64,000 nt of DNA from Paraburkholderia sp. PGU19 (GTDB taxonomy: Bacteria; Pseudomonadota; Gammaproteobacteria; Burkholderiales; Burkholderiaceae). The translations under genes and the position numbers were made by a program. Of the stretch, positions 53,562 to 63,468 are shown piece by piece. The stretch is taken from contig NZ_AP023179.1 of NCBI RefSeq assembly GCF_013426915.1, positions 3,100,001-3,164,000 of the forward strand, in the 5' to 3' direction. The notes beneath the pieces were generated by a model, which searched no databases, had not been told where the DNA came from, and worked only from the letters and a program-made list of their open reading frames with translations. Each line of letters opens with the position of its first letter. Within the stretch, counting starts at the first letter, position 1.

Positions 53562-54494
53562 TCAGACCCGGCTCAACAGTTCCGCCAGCTCTTCCTGCGC
53601 GCCCTCGCCGTTCGTGCCGGTTACGCCCTGCATGCGACCCCGCAGATAGGCATCGAACGCATGTTTCACTTCGGGATGGCGCAACGCGAACTCGACCGTC
53701 GCCTTCAGGTAGCCGAGCTTGCTGCCGCAGTCGAAACGCTTGCCGTGGTACTGGTACGCGAGCGCCTGCTCCGAGCCGAGCAGCGACTGGATTGCATCCG
53801 TCAGCTGGATCTCGCCGCCCGCACCGGCAGTCTGGCGGCGCAGATGATCGAAGATCGCGGGCATCAGCACATAGCGGCCCACGACGCCGAGATTCGACGG
53901 CGCATCCTCCGGCGCGGGCTTTTCGACGATGTCCGACATCTTGAAGAGCCGATCGTCCCAGCGCTTGCCGTCGATCACGCCATACGAGCGCGATTCCTGC
54001 TTGCCGATCTCTTCGACACCGACAATCGAGCAATGATAGTGATTGAACAGGCTCACCATTTGCGACAGAACGGGCGGCGCGCCGTCGAGCAGGTCGTCGG
54101 CGAGCATCACGGCGAACGGCTCGTCGCCGACCAGCTTTTCCGCGCACAGCACCGCATGACCGAGCCCAAGCGGCTCCGGCTGGCGCACATAGCAGCATTC
54201 GACATGGCTCGGCTTGATGTTCTGCACCAGTTCCAGCAGCGCGAGCTTGCCGCGCGCGAGCAGCTCGCACTCGACCTCGTAGGACTTGTCGAAATGGTCT
54301 TCGATCGCGCGCTTGCTGCGCCCCGTGACGAAGATCATCTCGGTGATGCCCGCCGCGATCGCCTCTTCGACCGCGTACTGGATCAGCGGCTTGTCTACGA
54401 CGGGCAGCATTTCTTTCGGGCTCGCCTTCGTCGCGGGGAGAAATCGGGTGCCGAGACCGGCCACGGGGAACACTGCCTTGCGTATGCTGAGCAT
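53562..54494 (-). CDS. galU: UTP--glucose-1-phosphate uridylyltransferase
   Basis: A 310-residue enzyme making UDP-glucose. The N-terminus reads [20 protein letters not shown], followed by [69 protein letters not shown] and [20 protein letters not shown], the full GalU pattern. The start at 54494 follows AGAGGCGCGAGC and begins exactly where the family begins; the frame is open further upstream without support. UDP-glucose feeds the WcaJ-type initiating enzyme and other glycosyltransferases. It is divergent from a GlxA/AraC-type regulator gene 188 bases away. Confidence 0.97.
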   Translation of the reverse strand: MLSIRKAVFPVAGLGTRFLPATKASPKEMLPVVDKPLIQYAVEEAIAAGITEMIFVTGRSKRAIEDHFDKSYEVECELLARGKLALLELVQNIKPSHVECCYVRQPEPLGLGHAVLCAEKLVGDEPFAVMLADDLLDGAPPVLSQMVSLFNHYHCSIVGVEEIGKQESRSYGVIDGKRWDDRLFKMSDIVEKPAPEDAPSNLGVVGRYVLMPAIFDHLRRQTAGAGGEIQLTDAIQSLLGSEQALAYQYHGKRFDCGSKLGYLKATVEFALRHPEVKHAFDAYLRGRMQGVTGTNGEGAQEELAELLSRV

Positions 54495-54682
54495 GCTCGC
54501 GCCTCTTTTGAGTGGTTTGATAAGCATCGATACGCCAGCGTATTCCGCGAATATCGAGCCGATCTGCCAACTTCTCGGTATTTTCCGACTCAAACCGCCA
54601 GGGCTTAAAAACCTGGGCCTATGATGGACCCAAGGCACGCAGACCTTCATTCTTTCGCCGTCCTCGGCACTGGAGACAGACG

Positions 54683-55747
54683 ATGCGATATGAGCACGCG
54701 GTGAGTCGATGGATGGATTCAACCTCGTCGAGCGCAGTCGTCAATGTCGGGCACATGGTCAAACGTATCGGCATTCTCGTTTTTGAACGATTTCCGCTGA
54801 GCGACGTGTGTCTGCTCGCTGACGCATTCCGACTCGCCAACGAAGCACAGGCCGATCAATCCGGCCCCGAGGGCGCGGGTATCAAACCCTCCTATTCGAT
54901 CGTGATGCTGTCCGAAATGGGTGGCAGCGTCGTCAGCAGCTGTTCGCTGCGCGTGTGGACGGAAAGCCTCAATGGACCGCTCCTGAATGGCTTCGATACG
55001 CTGTTCATCGTCGGCGGCCCGGGCGCTTCGCGCGCGAAGGCGAACGAGCGGCTGATCCGGCGGCTGCGCGCGATCGCGCCGAAAATCCGCGTCGTCAAGG
55101 CGCTCGACGAAGGCCTGGGCGTGCTCGCTGCCGCCGATCTCGCCTTCGAGCGGCGTGGCTGGCGCAGCATGTCGGGTGCAACCGACGACTCAGGCAAACC
55201 CGTCGCCCCCGTCGTGAACGACACTCAATGGCACATCGAGCCCGGCGCCTCGATCGACGTCGACGCACCCGTGCGTTCGATCGCAGCCGCGCTCACGGTC
55301 ATCAAGCGCGATCACGGCACGCCGATCGCGAGGCTCGTTTCGGAGCGCGCGCTGTCGGGCACGTCGCGGCGCCTCGATGCGATTCTCGACGACGACGAAA
55401 AAAAGGGCATCACCCGCAAGATCACGACGGCCGCGCACTGGATCCGCGAGAACTACACGCGTCACATTTCCGTGGCGGAAGCCGCCGAAGTCGCGAAGAT
55501 GAGCGAGCGCAATTTCCTGCGGCGCTTCAAGGCGCAAGTGGGGCTCACGCCGTCGGAATACCTGCTGCGCGCGCGGCTCGACGCGAGTTGCCTGCTGCTG
55601 ACGGAGACCGACATGTCGATCGACGGGATCGCGCGACGCTGCGGCGTGCGTAGCGGCGACGGACTCGCGAAGATCTTCCGCAAGCGCCTGTCCATTTCCC
55701 CGACCGACTATCGCGCGGCACACCGGCACAACATGTCGAAGAGCTGA
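54683..55747 (+). CDS. GlxA-type AraC-family regulator with eroded DJ-1/PfpI domain
   Basis: A 354-residue transcription factor. The N-terminal domain ([40 protein letters not shown]) is DJ-1/PfpI-like but lacks the elbow Cys, reading [20 protein letters not shown]. The C-terminal AraC domain has [40 protein letters not shown] and [20 protein letters not shown], nearly the same as in the regulator at 48359-49360. The start at 54683 has GGAGACAGACG upstream; a Met at 54755 is an alternative. Divergence from galU suggests it controls UDP-glucose supply or senses a related signal. A long insert between the two domains is family-specific. Confidence 0.9.
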   Translation: MRYEHAVSRWMDSTSSSAVVNVGHMVKRIGILVFERFPLSDVCLLADAFRLANEAQADQSGPEGAGIKPSYSIVMLSEMGGSVVSSCSLRVWTESLNGPLLNGFDTLFIVGGPGASRAKANERLIRRLRAIAPKIRVVKALDEGLGVLAAADLAFERRGWRSMSGATDDSGKPVAPVVNDTQWHIEPGASIDVDAPVRSIAAALTVIKRDHGTPIARLVSERALSGTSRRLDAILDDDEKKGITRKITTAAHWIRENYTRHISVAEAAEVAKMSERNFLRRFKAQVGLTPSEYLLRARLDASCLLLTETDMSIDGIARRCGVRSGDGLAKIFRKRLSISPTDYRAAHRHNMSKS

Positions 55748-55897
55748 TCCCGGCGGCCTGCCCATGCGGATTCCGTTATATGGGACGACGCGTTGCGCAT
55801 CAACGCGAGCATGAGCTAATAACAAAAATAACGTTGGTGGCTGCGGACAGGCGCCCGTAGGATTCGCCCTTTTGCGCGTTTTGCGCGCACCAGCCGC

Positions 55898-57388
55898 ATG
55901 TCCACCGTTCTCGCGCCCGAAACAGGCGTCGCGCAGGCATCTTCCCGCGCGCACAACAAGCCCGTCATCCGTTCCGCCGCCGATGTCTCGGCACTCGTCA
56001 ACCAGGGCGCCGCCATCGGCAGCGATGCGCGCATCGTCGTCGCGATCGCGCTCGGCGGCGTGTTCCTCGATGCCTACGATCTCGGCGCGCTCGCGTTCGG
56101 CCTCAAGGATGTCGCGCGCGAATTCTCGCTGACGCCCGCTGGCACAGGCTTCGTCGCTTCCGCGATCACGTTCGGCGCGATCGTCGGCGCGCTGTTCGGC
56201 GGCTTTCTGACCGACCGCATCGGCCGCTATCGCGTATTCATGGCCGACATGTTCTTCTTCGTGATCGCCGCGCTCGCCTGTGCGTTCGCGCCGAACGCAT
56301 GGGTGCTAGGCGGCGCGCGCTTCGTGATGGGTCTCGGCGTCGGCATCGACCTGCCCGTCGCGATGGCATTTCTCGCCGAGTTCTCGCGGCTGCAAGGCAA
56401 GGGCAACAAGGCCGCGCGCGTCGCGATGTGGTGTCCCGTCTGGTATGCGGCCATCAGCGTGTCGTATCTGCTCGTGCTGGCGTTCTATGCGACCTTGCCG
56501 GAGAGTCATCAGCCTCTGCTATGGCGTCTGATTCTCGGCTTTGGCGCCGTGCCCGCCATCGTCATCATCTTGATCCGCAGCCGCTATATCAGCGAGTCGC
56601 CCGTATGGGCCGCGAATCAGGGCGATCTGAACGGCGCCGCGCAGATTCTCAAGCGCTCATACGGCATCGATGCAGACGTCGCGCCGGACGCCGCCGCCAA
56701 GGCGAAACAGAGCCACGTGCGCACGGCGTCGTGGAAGAACTACGGCACGCTGCTCAAGGGCGTCTATCTGAAGCGCACCGTGCTCGCGACCGTTATCTCG
56801 ATTGCGTCGTCGTTCGCGTATAACGCGGTCGCGTTCGGCTTGCCGGTGATCATTTCGAGCTTCCTCGCGCAGTCGATGCTCACCACGATCCTCGCGTCGC
56901 TCGTGCTCAATCTTGCGTTTGCGTTCGTGGGCGGCATCATCGCGGTGCGCATGGTGCCGAAGTTCGGCGCCTGGAACATGACCGTGGCCGGCTATGCGTG
57001 CCAGCTCGTCGCGCTGGTCGGGCTCGCCGTCGTCGGCAAGCCAGCGGGCGCCGCGCAGGTCTCCATCGCAATCGCGATGCTTGCGCTGTTCCTGTTTGGC
57101 CAGGGCTTCGGGCCGGGCTCGCACACCATGACGTTCGCTTCGCTGAGCTATCCGACTTCGCTGCGCGGCGTCGGCGTCGGCTTCAACCAGACGCTGATGC
57201 GCGCAAGCTCGACCGTCTCGCTGTTCCTGTTCCCCGTGCTCGCCGCCGCGCTGCACACGCGTGTGTTCTGGATCATCGCCGTCGCGCCGCTGTGCGGCCT
57301 GCTCGCGCTGCTGGCGATCCGCTGGGAGCCGTCGGGCTACGACGTCGACGCGGAAGACTTCGCGCCAGCCGCGTCGCTCACGCAATAG
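55898..57388 (+). CDS. Major facilitator superfamily transporter
   Basis: A 496-residue protein with twelve membrane helices. The first helix segment, GGVFLDAYDLGALAFGLKDV, and the loop 2-3 motif GGFLTDRIGRYRVFMADMFF are the MFS signature. The segment FVMGLGVGIDLPVAMAFLAE is typical of the sugar/organic-acid symporter branch. A large central loop (residues about 250-300) is soluble. The substrate cannot be told; related proteins in Burkholderiaceae carry sugars, aromatic acids or organic acids. It lies alone with its own terminator and is not clearly part of the polysaccharide loci. Confidence 0.88.
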   Translation: MSTVLAPETGVAQASSRAHNKPVIRSAADVSALVNQGAAIGSDARIVVAIALGGVFLDAYDLGALAFGLKDVAREFSLTPAGTGFVASAITFGAIVGALFGGFLTDRIGRYRVFMADMFFFVIAALACAFAPNAWVLGGARFVMGLGVGIDLPVAMAFLAEFSRLQGKGNKAARVAMWCPVWYAAISVSYLLVLAFYATLPESHQPLLWRLILGFGAVPAIVIILIRSRYISESPVWAANQGDLNGAAQILKRSYGIDADVAPDAAAKAKQSHVRTASWKNYGTLLKGVYLKRTVLATVISIASSFAYNAVAFGLPVIISSFLAQSMLTTILASLVLNLAFAFVGGIIAVRMVPKFGAWNMTVAGYACQLVALVGLAVVGKPAGAAQVSIAIAMLALFLFGQGFGPGSHTMTFASLSYPTSLRGVGVGFNQTLMRASSTVSLFLFPVLAAALHTRVFWIIAVAPLCGLLALLAIRWEPSGYDVDAEDFAPAASLTQ

Positions 57389-57444
57389 CGACCTTCCAGC
57401 GCGAGGCGGGACAGCGCGATATGCGCTGTCGTCGCCAGACCGAC

Positions 57445-57476
57445 AAGGGTCTCCGGGCAACCGGAGACCCTTTTTT
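57445..57476 (+). terminator. Rho-independent terminator after the MFS gene
   Basis: A perfect 12-bp stem (AAGGGTCTCCGG with CCGGAGACCCTT), a GCAA tetraloop and a run of six T. It lies 56 bases after the transporter stop codon on the plus strand. Confidence 0.95.
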
Positions 57477-57673
57477 ACATTTGACGGCGCGAACCGTTGA
57501 GAAAAAGCATCGCGTGTCGTGCGTCGCCAACGCCTTATTCCGGAGTCCAGATATTTGCATTTATCGAGATGAAAAGACGTGCAATGATCGCGCCGCCATG
57601 CCCATGTGGTGACTGCACATTGACGTCACCCTGCGAGCGGACATTCGTAAAAGAACGTTTTCATCTCAAGTTC

Positions 57674-58027
57674 ATGATCAATTTCCTGCTCGATCTGATT
57701 TCGAACCTGATCATCCTCGCCGTGCTGCTGACGGCATGTTGCGTGATCAACTGGATGAGGCCCGACGCGAAAGCGGACGGCTATCTGGTGTTCGTGGTGT
57801 TCGTCGCGATCGCGTTGCTGTTCGATGCGGCGTTGACCTTTCTGGTGTTCGCCGATTCGCAGGCGCGCTATGGCAAGTTCAGCACCCTCGGAGCGTTCAT
57901 TCCGCGTCTTGCCGCCTATGTGACGGCAAGCGGCATCGCTATCGGCCTGTCGCGCATGCGCAGCCGCAAGGCAGCCGGGCGCGCCGACGCACGCGCCGTC
58001 ATCCGCACGTCGGCCTCCGCCAATTGA
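57674..58027 (+). CDS. Small membrane protein of unknown function
   Basis: A 117-residue protein with about four hydrophobic segments: INFLLDLISNLIILAVLLTA, GYLVFVVFVAIALLFDAALT, then LGAFIPRLAAYVTASGIAIG. A basic C-terminal tail follows (RMRSRKAAGRADARAVIRTS). The frame is open upstream to 57497, but the Met at 57674 begins directly at the first helix. No family is recognised. It lies between the MFS and MscS genes on the same strand and is probably an ordinary conserved hypothetical protein. Confidence 0.6.
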   Translation: MINFLLDLISNLIILAVLLTACCVINWMRPDAKADGYLVFVVFVAIALLFDAALTFLVFADSQARYGKFSTLGAFIPRLAAYVTASGIAIGLSRMRSRKAAGRADARAVIRTSASAN

Positions 58028-58298
58028 GCCCGATTGGCACGGACGTGTTCAGGCGGGAATATGTCTTGCTGACGGCCGCGCCATCGCCTATAACAGTCGA
58101 TGATTGCAAGCGGCGGCAACAGCGCCGCCGTTTCTCGCATATCGGGCAACCTGCCCGCTCAAGCCGTTCGCCGTACGGATAACAACGTCGTGTAGCACAA
58201 GCGATGGACGCGGCGTCCGCTCTGCTGGTCCGCCTCGCGTCCCCTACGCCGTCGCATGCACGCAGTCAGTCATACGAACCGACTCAAGCGAGGGAATC

Positions 58299-59111
58299 GT
58301 GGATATCGAAGCCGTACGCGTCTTTCTGATGACCCGGGGCATCGACTTCGGGACCAAGGTACTCGGTGCAATCGTTCTGTGGATCATCGGGCGATGGGTG
58401 ATCGGGCTCGTCATCGGCCTGCTGCGCAAGGTGCTCGCGCGCAACAGCAAAGTCGATCCGACGCTCGCGCACTACCTTGGCTCGATCCTCGGCGCGCTTC
58501 TGAATCTGATCCTGATACTCGCGATTCTGCAGGTGTTCGGCGTGCAGACCACGTCGTTCGCCGCGCTGCTCGCGGGCCTCGGTCTCGCGATCGGCACCGC
58601 GTGGGGCGGTCTGCTCGCGCATTTCGCGGCGGGCATTTTCATGCAGGTGCTGCGACCGTTCAAGGTCGGCGATTTCGTGACAGCGGGCGGCGTGACGGGC
58701 ACGGTTCAGGAGCTCGGCCTGTTCGGCACGACGATCGTCACGCCCGATAACGTACTGACCATCGTCGGCAACAACACGATCTTCTCGGGCATCATTTCCA
58801 ATTTCAGCGCGCAGCCGGTACGGCGCGTCGAACTGACTGCGAAGGTCGCGAACGGCGTCGATCCCATCGATGCGGCGAACCGGTTGCGGGCCGCCGTCAC
58901 GAAGATTCCAAATGTGTCCGAGAGCCCGCCGCCCGATATCGAAGTGCTGTCGTTCACGCCCGAAGGTCCGTTGCTGTGCGTGCGGCCTTACACGCACAAC
59001 GACAACTACTGGCAAGTCTATTTCGACACGAATCGCGCGATCATCGAAACGTTCCGCGAAGCGGGCTATCCGACGCCGGAAACGCCTGTCGTGCGGCGTG
59101 TGGCGCCGTAG
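58299..59111 (+). CDS. Small-conductance mechanosensitive channel (MscS family)
   Basis: A 270-residue inner-membrane channel. Three N-terminal helices end in the pore helix TM3: QTTSFAALLAGLGLAIGTAW, then GGLLAHFAAGIFMQVLRPFK. The beta domain VGDFVTAGGVTGTVQELGLF and TTIVTPDNVLTIVGNNTIFS follow, and then the alpha/beta C-terminal domain. The start is a GTG at 58299 with GAGGGAATC upstream, which gives the normal MscS length; the frame is open further upstream without support. It releases osmolytes under hypo-osmotic stress. Confidence 0.94.
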   Translation: MDIEAVRVFLMTRGIDFGTKVLGAIVLWIIGRWVIGLVIGLLRKVLARNSKVDPTLAHYLGSILGALLNLILILAILQVFGVQTTSFAALLAGLGLAIGTAWGGLLAHFAAGIFMQVLRPFKVGDFVTAGGVTGTVQELGLFGTTIVTPDNVLTIVGNNTIFSGIISNFSAQPVRRVELTAKVANGVDPIDAANRLRAAVTKIPNVSESPPPDIEVLSFTPEGPLLCVRPYTHNDNYWQVYFDTNRAIIETFREAGYPTPETPVVRRVAP

Positions 59112-59153
59112 CGTTTCTGCTGCGATATCGCACTGTCTGATTGATCTTGTGCG

Positions 59154-59182
59154 CAGCAGGCATCGCGTGCGGATGCCTGCTG
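59154..59182. terminator. Hairpin between convergent MscS and DedA genes
   Basis: A perfect 11-bp stem (CAGCAGGCATC with GATGCCTGCTG) and a 7-base loop in the 81-base gap between two convergent genes. There is no long T run on either side, so termination efficiency is uncertain. Confidence 0.5.
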
Positions 59183-59192
59183 TTCGCCCTCA

Positions 59193-59882
59193 TCAATGCC
59201 CAGTGTTGTTACCGGCCGAGCGCTCCGGCTGACGCTTGCTGCGCATGATCTTCCACAACGCGCCGAGCGCGACGGGCACCACGGCGGCGCCGATACCGAC
59301 CAGCACGATCACATTCAGATACTGGCGGATAAACGGAATATTGCCGAAGAAGAAACCCAGCAGCGTCAGAAGCAGCACCCAGAACAGCGCGCCTGCGACG
59401 TTGAAGAACTGGAACCGCTTGACGGTCATCTGCGACGCGCCCGCGACGAACGGCGCAAAGGTCCGCACGACGGGAATGAAACGCGCGAGCACGATAGTCT
59501 TGCCGCCGTGGCGCTCGTAGAAGTTGTGCGTCTTGCGCAGCGCCTCGCGATCGAGGAACCGTTCGAGCACGGGTATGTGCGAGTCGAACACCTTCGGCCC
59601 GATTGCGCGGCCAATCATGTAATTCACCGTGTTGCCGAGCACGGCCGCCACCAGCAGCAGCACGATCAGCAGCTCGATGTTCATTTCGCCCGTCGCGCAG
59701 AATGCGCCGCCGATGAACAGCAGCGAGTCGCCCGGCAGGAACGGCAGTACGACGAGGCCTGTCTCGCAGAACACGATGAGGAACAGTACCGCGTAGACCC
59801 ACGCGCCGTACTGATGGATGAAGACTCCCAGAAACTTGTCGATGTGCAGGACAAGATTGACGAATTGCAGCAGCGTGTCCAA
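59193..59882 (-). CDS. DedA-family membrane protein (VTT/SNARE-associated domain)
   Basis: A 229-residue polytopic protein. It has the DedA core: VFCETGLVVLPFLPGDSLLF with the conserved Glu and Pro residues, YMIGRAIGPKVFDSHIP, then the F/Y-x-R-x-(I/F)-P type motif in KTIVLARFIPVVRTFAPFVA and GASQMTVKRFQFFNVAGALF. DedA proteins move lipid carriers or phospholipids between membrane leaflets, and some recycle undecaprenyl phosphate. That would matter here because both polysaccharide loci consume this carrier, but its link to them is only conjecture. It is divergent from mutL. Confidence 0.93.
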   Translation of the reverse strand: MDTLLQFVNLVLHIDKFLGVFIHQYGAWVYAVLFLIVFCETGLVVLPFLPGDSLLFIGGAFCATGEMNIELLIVLLLVAAVLGNTVNYMIGRAIGPKVFDSHIPVLERFLDREALRKTHNFYERHGGKTIVLARFIPVVRTFAPFVAGASQMTVKRFQFFNVAGALFWVLLLTLLGFFFGNIPFIRQYLNVIVLVGIGAAVVPVALGALWKIMRSKRQPERSAGNNTGH

Positions 59883-60056
59883 AGGGCGTCCTTTTAAAAG
59901 CAGATGGCTGGTATGACGGGGACGGCGGCCCGTCTCGTTCGGCGCGCCTCACGCAGATCACGGCAGTGACGAAGCGTTCCGAGGCAGGAAATTGACCGCG
60001 CCATGATACCGAAAGTGCCATGACGACCTTAAAAAATGTCGTCCGTTGTCTGCACG

Positions 60057-60086
60057 TTCAGACGATCTGCGACGAATCGCTATAAT
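60057..60086 (+). promoter_or_regulatory. Putative sigma-70 promoter of mutL (leaderless)
   Basis: The plus strand has TTCAGA at 60057-60062, an 18-base spacer and a perfect TATAAT at 60081-60086. The predicted transcription start, 6-8 bases later, falls on or next to the mutL ATG at 60093, so the message would carry almost no leader. There is no ribosome site before this ATG. Confidence 0.5.
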
Positions 60087-60092
60087 TTCGCC

Positions 60093-62189
60093 ATGTCCGC
60101 GATCCCCGAATCTTCCGAAACGCGTGCCGACGCGCCCGCCGACGCATATGACGCGCCGAGTCCTGTGTCCGACCGCGACGCGAGCGCGGCCGAAAGCGCC
60201 CTTACGCCGCGTCCGCTGCGCGCGATCCAGCCGCTGCCCGACCAGCTGATCAGCCAGATCGCCGCGGGCGAAGTGGTCGAGCGGCCGGCGTCGGTTGTGA
60301 AGGAATTGCTCGAAAATGCGCTCGATGCGGGCGCGAAGACGCTGCGCATCCTGCTCGACGAAGGCGGCGTCAAGCGCATCTCGATCACCGACGACGGCTG
60401 TGGCATTCCCGAAGGCGAGCTCGCGCTCGCGCTGATGCGTCACGCGACCAGCAAGATCCGCTCGCTCGCCGAGCTCGAAGCCGTGGCGACACTCGGGTTT
60501 CGCGGCGAGGCGCTGGCGTCGATCGCGTCGGTGTCGGACATGCACATCACGAGCCGCACGGAGAACGATTCGCACGCGACGCGCATCGACGCGCAGACGG
60601 GCGCGCTATCGCCCGCTGCGGGCACGCGCGGCACGACGATCGAAGTGCGCGAGTTGTACTTCAATACGCCCGCGCGCCGCAAATTCCTCAAGAGCGAACA
60701 GACTGAACTCGGCCACTGCCTGGAGATGATCCGGCGCGCGGCGCTCGCGCGGCCCGATGTCGCGATTTCGGTGCTGCATAACGGCCGCGCCGTCGAACAC
60801 TGGAACGCCAGCGATCCCGCCACGCGCGTCGCGAAGATTCTCGGCGAGACGTTCGCGACCGCGCATCTGCCGCTCGACGAATCGGCGGGACCGCTTGCCG
60901 TGTACGGCTGCGCCGGTCTGCCAACTGCGAGCCGCGGACGCGCCGATCAGCAGTATTTCTTCGTCAACGGCCGCTTCGTGCGCGACAAGTTGCTCACGCA
61001 CGCTGTGCGTGCCGCGTACGAAGATGTGCTGCACGGCGACCGTTATCCGTCGTATGTGCTGTTCCTCGATCTGCCGCCCGAGGCCGTCGACGTGAACGTG
61101 CATCCGTCGAAGATCGAAGTGCGCTTTCGCGATTCGCGTTCGATTCACCAGTTCGTGTTCCATGCCGTGCAGCGATCGCTCGCGCGGCACGCGGGCGCAT
61201 CGCCGGAAACGACGTCGGGTGGACATGCTGCGCGTATCGATCCGATGCCTTTTCCGACGGCGGCAACGCCTGCCACACCCGCATCATTTGGCTCGACGCC
61301 GCTAGGCGGCGGCTTCAGGGTCAGCAATGGCGGCAGTTCGCAGCCGGGCAACACCTGGCTGCGACAGGCGCGCATGACGCAAGGCACGCTGCCCGTCGCG
61401 CAGCCGCTCGCGCTTTACGACGCGTTGTTCGGCCGCAAGGACACGGGCGCGGGCACCCCGCAAGGCACGACGTCTTTTGAGCTGCGCGACGCGGCGGATT
61501 CCGTCGGGAATGATGGTGCGTCTGCGCCTGTCGCGGGTTTTGCTGGTTTCGCGGGTTTGGCGCCTCAGTCGGCCATCGCACCGCAGACTTTCGACGCGAA
61601 CGACGAACAGCCGCTCGGCTTCGCGCTCGGCCAGATTCACGGTATCTACGTGCTTGCGCAGAACGCGCGCGGACTGGTGATCGTCGATATGCACGCAGCG
61701 CACGAGCGGATTCTGTATGAGCAGTTCAAGAACGCGCTCGTGGACCGCGCGATCGCTGTGCAGCCGCTGTTGATTCCCGTGTCGATGCCGGCTGACGGGA
61801 TCGAGATCGGCGTCGTCGAAGAGGAGCGGGAGACGCTCGATGCCCTAGGCTTCGATCTGGCCGTGCTGTCGCCGACGACCATCGCGATTCGCGCCGTCCC
61901 CGCGCTGCTGAAGGATGCCGATTTGCAGGCGCTGGCGCGCGCGGTGCTGTCCGATCTGCACGCTTACGGCGGCTCGCTCGTGCTGACCGAGCGCCAGCAC
62001 GAGCTGCTCGGCACGCTTGCCTGTCATCATGCCGTGCGCGCGAACCGGCGCCTCACGCTCGACGAAATGAATGCACTGCTGCGCCAGATGGAAGCAACGG
62101 AGCGCGCGGACCAGTGCAATCACGGGCGGCCGACGTGGTATCAGTTAACGCTCGCCGATCTCGATCGGCTGTTCATGCGCGGACAGTGA
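60093..62189 (+). CDS. mutL: DNA mismatch repair protein MutL, endonuclease type
   Basis: A 698-residue MutL. An extra N-terminal stretch of about 45 polar residues precedes the GHKL ATPase: [40 protein letters not shown] (motif I), DDGCGI (motif II) and [17 protein letters not shown] (motif III). The middle linker (about residues 380-520) is low in complexity. The C-terminal dimerisation domain has the endonuclease metal-site motif [12 protein letters not shown], fitting DQHA-x2-E-x4-E with Met for Gln, plus [13 protein letters not shown] and QCNHGRPTW. It thus nicks DNA itself, as in bacteria lacking MutH. miaA follows on the same strand 58 bases downstream. Confidence 0.97.
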   Translation: MSAIPESSETRADAPADAYDAPSPVSDRDASAAESALTPRPLRAIQPLPDQLISQIAAGEVVERPASVVKELLENALDAGAKTLRILLDEGGVKRISITDDGCGIPEGELALALMRHATSKIRSLAELEAVATLGFRGEALASIASVSDMHITSRTENDSHATRIDAQTGALSPAAGTRGTTIEVRELYFNTPARRKFLKSEQTELGHCLEMIRRAALARPDVAISVLHNGRAVEHWNASDPATRVAKILGETFATAHLPLDESAGPLAVYGCAGLPTASRGRADQQYFFVNGRFVRDKLLTHAVRAAYEDVLHGDRYPSYVLFLDLPPEAVDVNVHPSKIEVRFRDSRSIHQFVFHAVQRSLARHAGASPETTSGGHAARIDPMPFPTAATPATPASFGSTPLGGGFRVSNGGSSQPGNTWLRQARMTQGTLPVAQPLALYDALFGRKDTGAGTPQGTTSFELRDAADSVGNDGASAPVAGFAGFAGLAPQSAIAPQTFDANDEQPLGFALGQIHGIYVLAQNARGLVIVDMHAAHERILYEQFKNALVDRAIAVQPLLIPVSMPADGIEIGVVEEERETLDALGFDLAVLSPTTIAIRAVPALLKDADLQALARAVLSDLHAYGGSLVLTERQHELLGTLACHHAVRANRRLTLDEMNALLRQMEATERADQCNHGRPTWYQLTLADLDRLFMRGQ

Positions 62190-62247
62190 GCGGGTCCGTT
62201 TTGCACTTCCGCTTACGTTTGTCATCACGCCTGCCATCACGCCTTTC

Positions 62248-63198
62248 ATGACGCAGCACGCACCCCAACCGATCGCCTGCCTGCTCGGCCCGACCGCTTC
62301 CGGCAAGACGGCGGCCGCATTGGCGTTCGCTGCGCGCGCGCCTGTGGAGATCGTCAGCGTCGATTCGGCGCTCGTGTATCGCGAGATGGATATCGGCACT
62401 GCGAAGCCGTCGGCGGAGGAACGCGCCGTCGCGCCTCACCATCTGATCGACATCGTCGATCCTGTCGATGCTTACTCAGCCGCCGATTTCCGCGCCGACG
62501 CGTTGCGACTGGTCGGCGAGATCGTTGCGCGCGGCAACGTGCCGTTGCTGGTGGGCGGCACGATGCTGTACTACAAGGCGTTGACGCAAGGGCTGAACGA
62601 CCTGCCTGCCGCCGATGCCGACGTGCGTGCGACGCTCGATGCCGACGCTGCGCGCGAAGGCTGGCCTGCGTTGCATGCGCGTCTTTATGCCGTCGATCCC
62701 GTCACGGCCGCACGCCTCGCGCCGAACGATTCGCAGCGTATCCAGCGCGCACTCGAAGTGTTCATGCTGACGGGGCAACCGATGTCGGCGTTGCTCGCCG
62801 CGCCCGCGCGCGATGACGATGCAGCGCGGCTTTATCGATTCGTTCCGATCGCGCTGGAGCCGTCTGATCGAAGTGGGCTGCATGCGCGTATTGCGGCACG
62901 GTTTGATGCGATGCTTGCGGCTGGGTTTGTCGATGAGGTGAAGCGGCTGCGCGCGCGCGGGGATTTGCATCCGGGGTTGCCTTCCATGCGGTGTGTTGGG
63001 TATAGGCAGGCCTGGGAGTATCTCGACGGCGAAACCGATTACGACACCATGCGGGATAAAGGCGTCTTTGCGACGCGGCAGTTGTGTAAGAGGCAGCTTA
63101 CGTGGCTGCGGGGTATGGCGGAGCGGGTTGTGGTGGATTGTTGTGGTGCTGATGCTACTTTGCTTGCCTTGCAGGCTATTGAACGAGTCGTTGGATGA
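62248..63198 (+). CDS. miaA: tRNA dimethylallyltransferase
   Basis: A 316-residue enzyme adding the dimethylallyl group to A37 of tRNAs reading UNN codons. The P-loop is [17 protein letters not shown], followed by [60 protein letters not shown] and [20 protein letters not shown]. The C-terminal part has [20 protein letters not shown] and [13 protein letters not shown]. The mutL-miaA order is a common conserved pair in proteobacteria. The 3' end becomes lower in GC and richer in T than the start. Confidence 0.97.
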   Translation: MTQHAPQPIACLLGPTASGKTAAALAFAARAPVEIVSVDSALVYREMDIGTAKPSAEERAVAPHHLIDIVDPVDAYSAADFRADALRLVGEIVARGNVPLLVGGTMLYYKALTQGLNDLPAADADVRATLDADAAREGWPALHARLYAVDPVTAARLAPNDSQRIQRALEVFMLTGQPMSALLAAPARDDDAARLYRFVPIALEPSDRSGLHARIAARFDAMLAAGFVDEVKRLRARGDLHPGLPSMRCVGYRQAWEYLDGETDYDTMRDKGVFATRQLCKRQLTWLRGMAERVVVDCCGADATLLALQAIERVVG

Positions 63199-63403
63199 TT
63201 TTTTTGTCTGCGACGCGGGTGGGTTTCTCTTTGTGCGGGTATTTGCGTTTGCCTTCGCGGCGCGGGCGGTTTGGTTTTTTGCCTTTGCGCTGGCATCCGC
63301 GCTTTGCCTTCGTGCCTCATGCGTCGCCCCTGTGCGGGGCGGCACAACGCGGATGCCAGCGACAACACGAGTAAACCAAACCGCAACGCCACTAGCAAAC
63401 CGC

Positions 63404-63442
63404 AAAAAACAAAAAAGCCGCCCAACTCCCGCCGGACGGCTT
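63404..63442 (-). terminator. Rho-independent terminator after purM
   Basis: Read on the minus strand it is a 9-bp stem (AAGCCGTCC with GGGCGGCTT, one wobble pair), a 10-base loop and a T-rich tract TTTTTTGTTTTTT. It lies 27 bases after the purM stop codon. Confidence 0.8.
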
Positions 63443-63468
63443 CCCAAAAACTCTGCCTGAAAGGCAAC

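Noticed and set aside
53491..54570. A 359-codon minus-strand frame out of phase with galU.
   Set aside because: galU in the neighbouring frame has all family motifs; this one is Arg-rich shadow reading.
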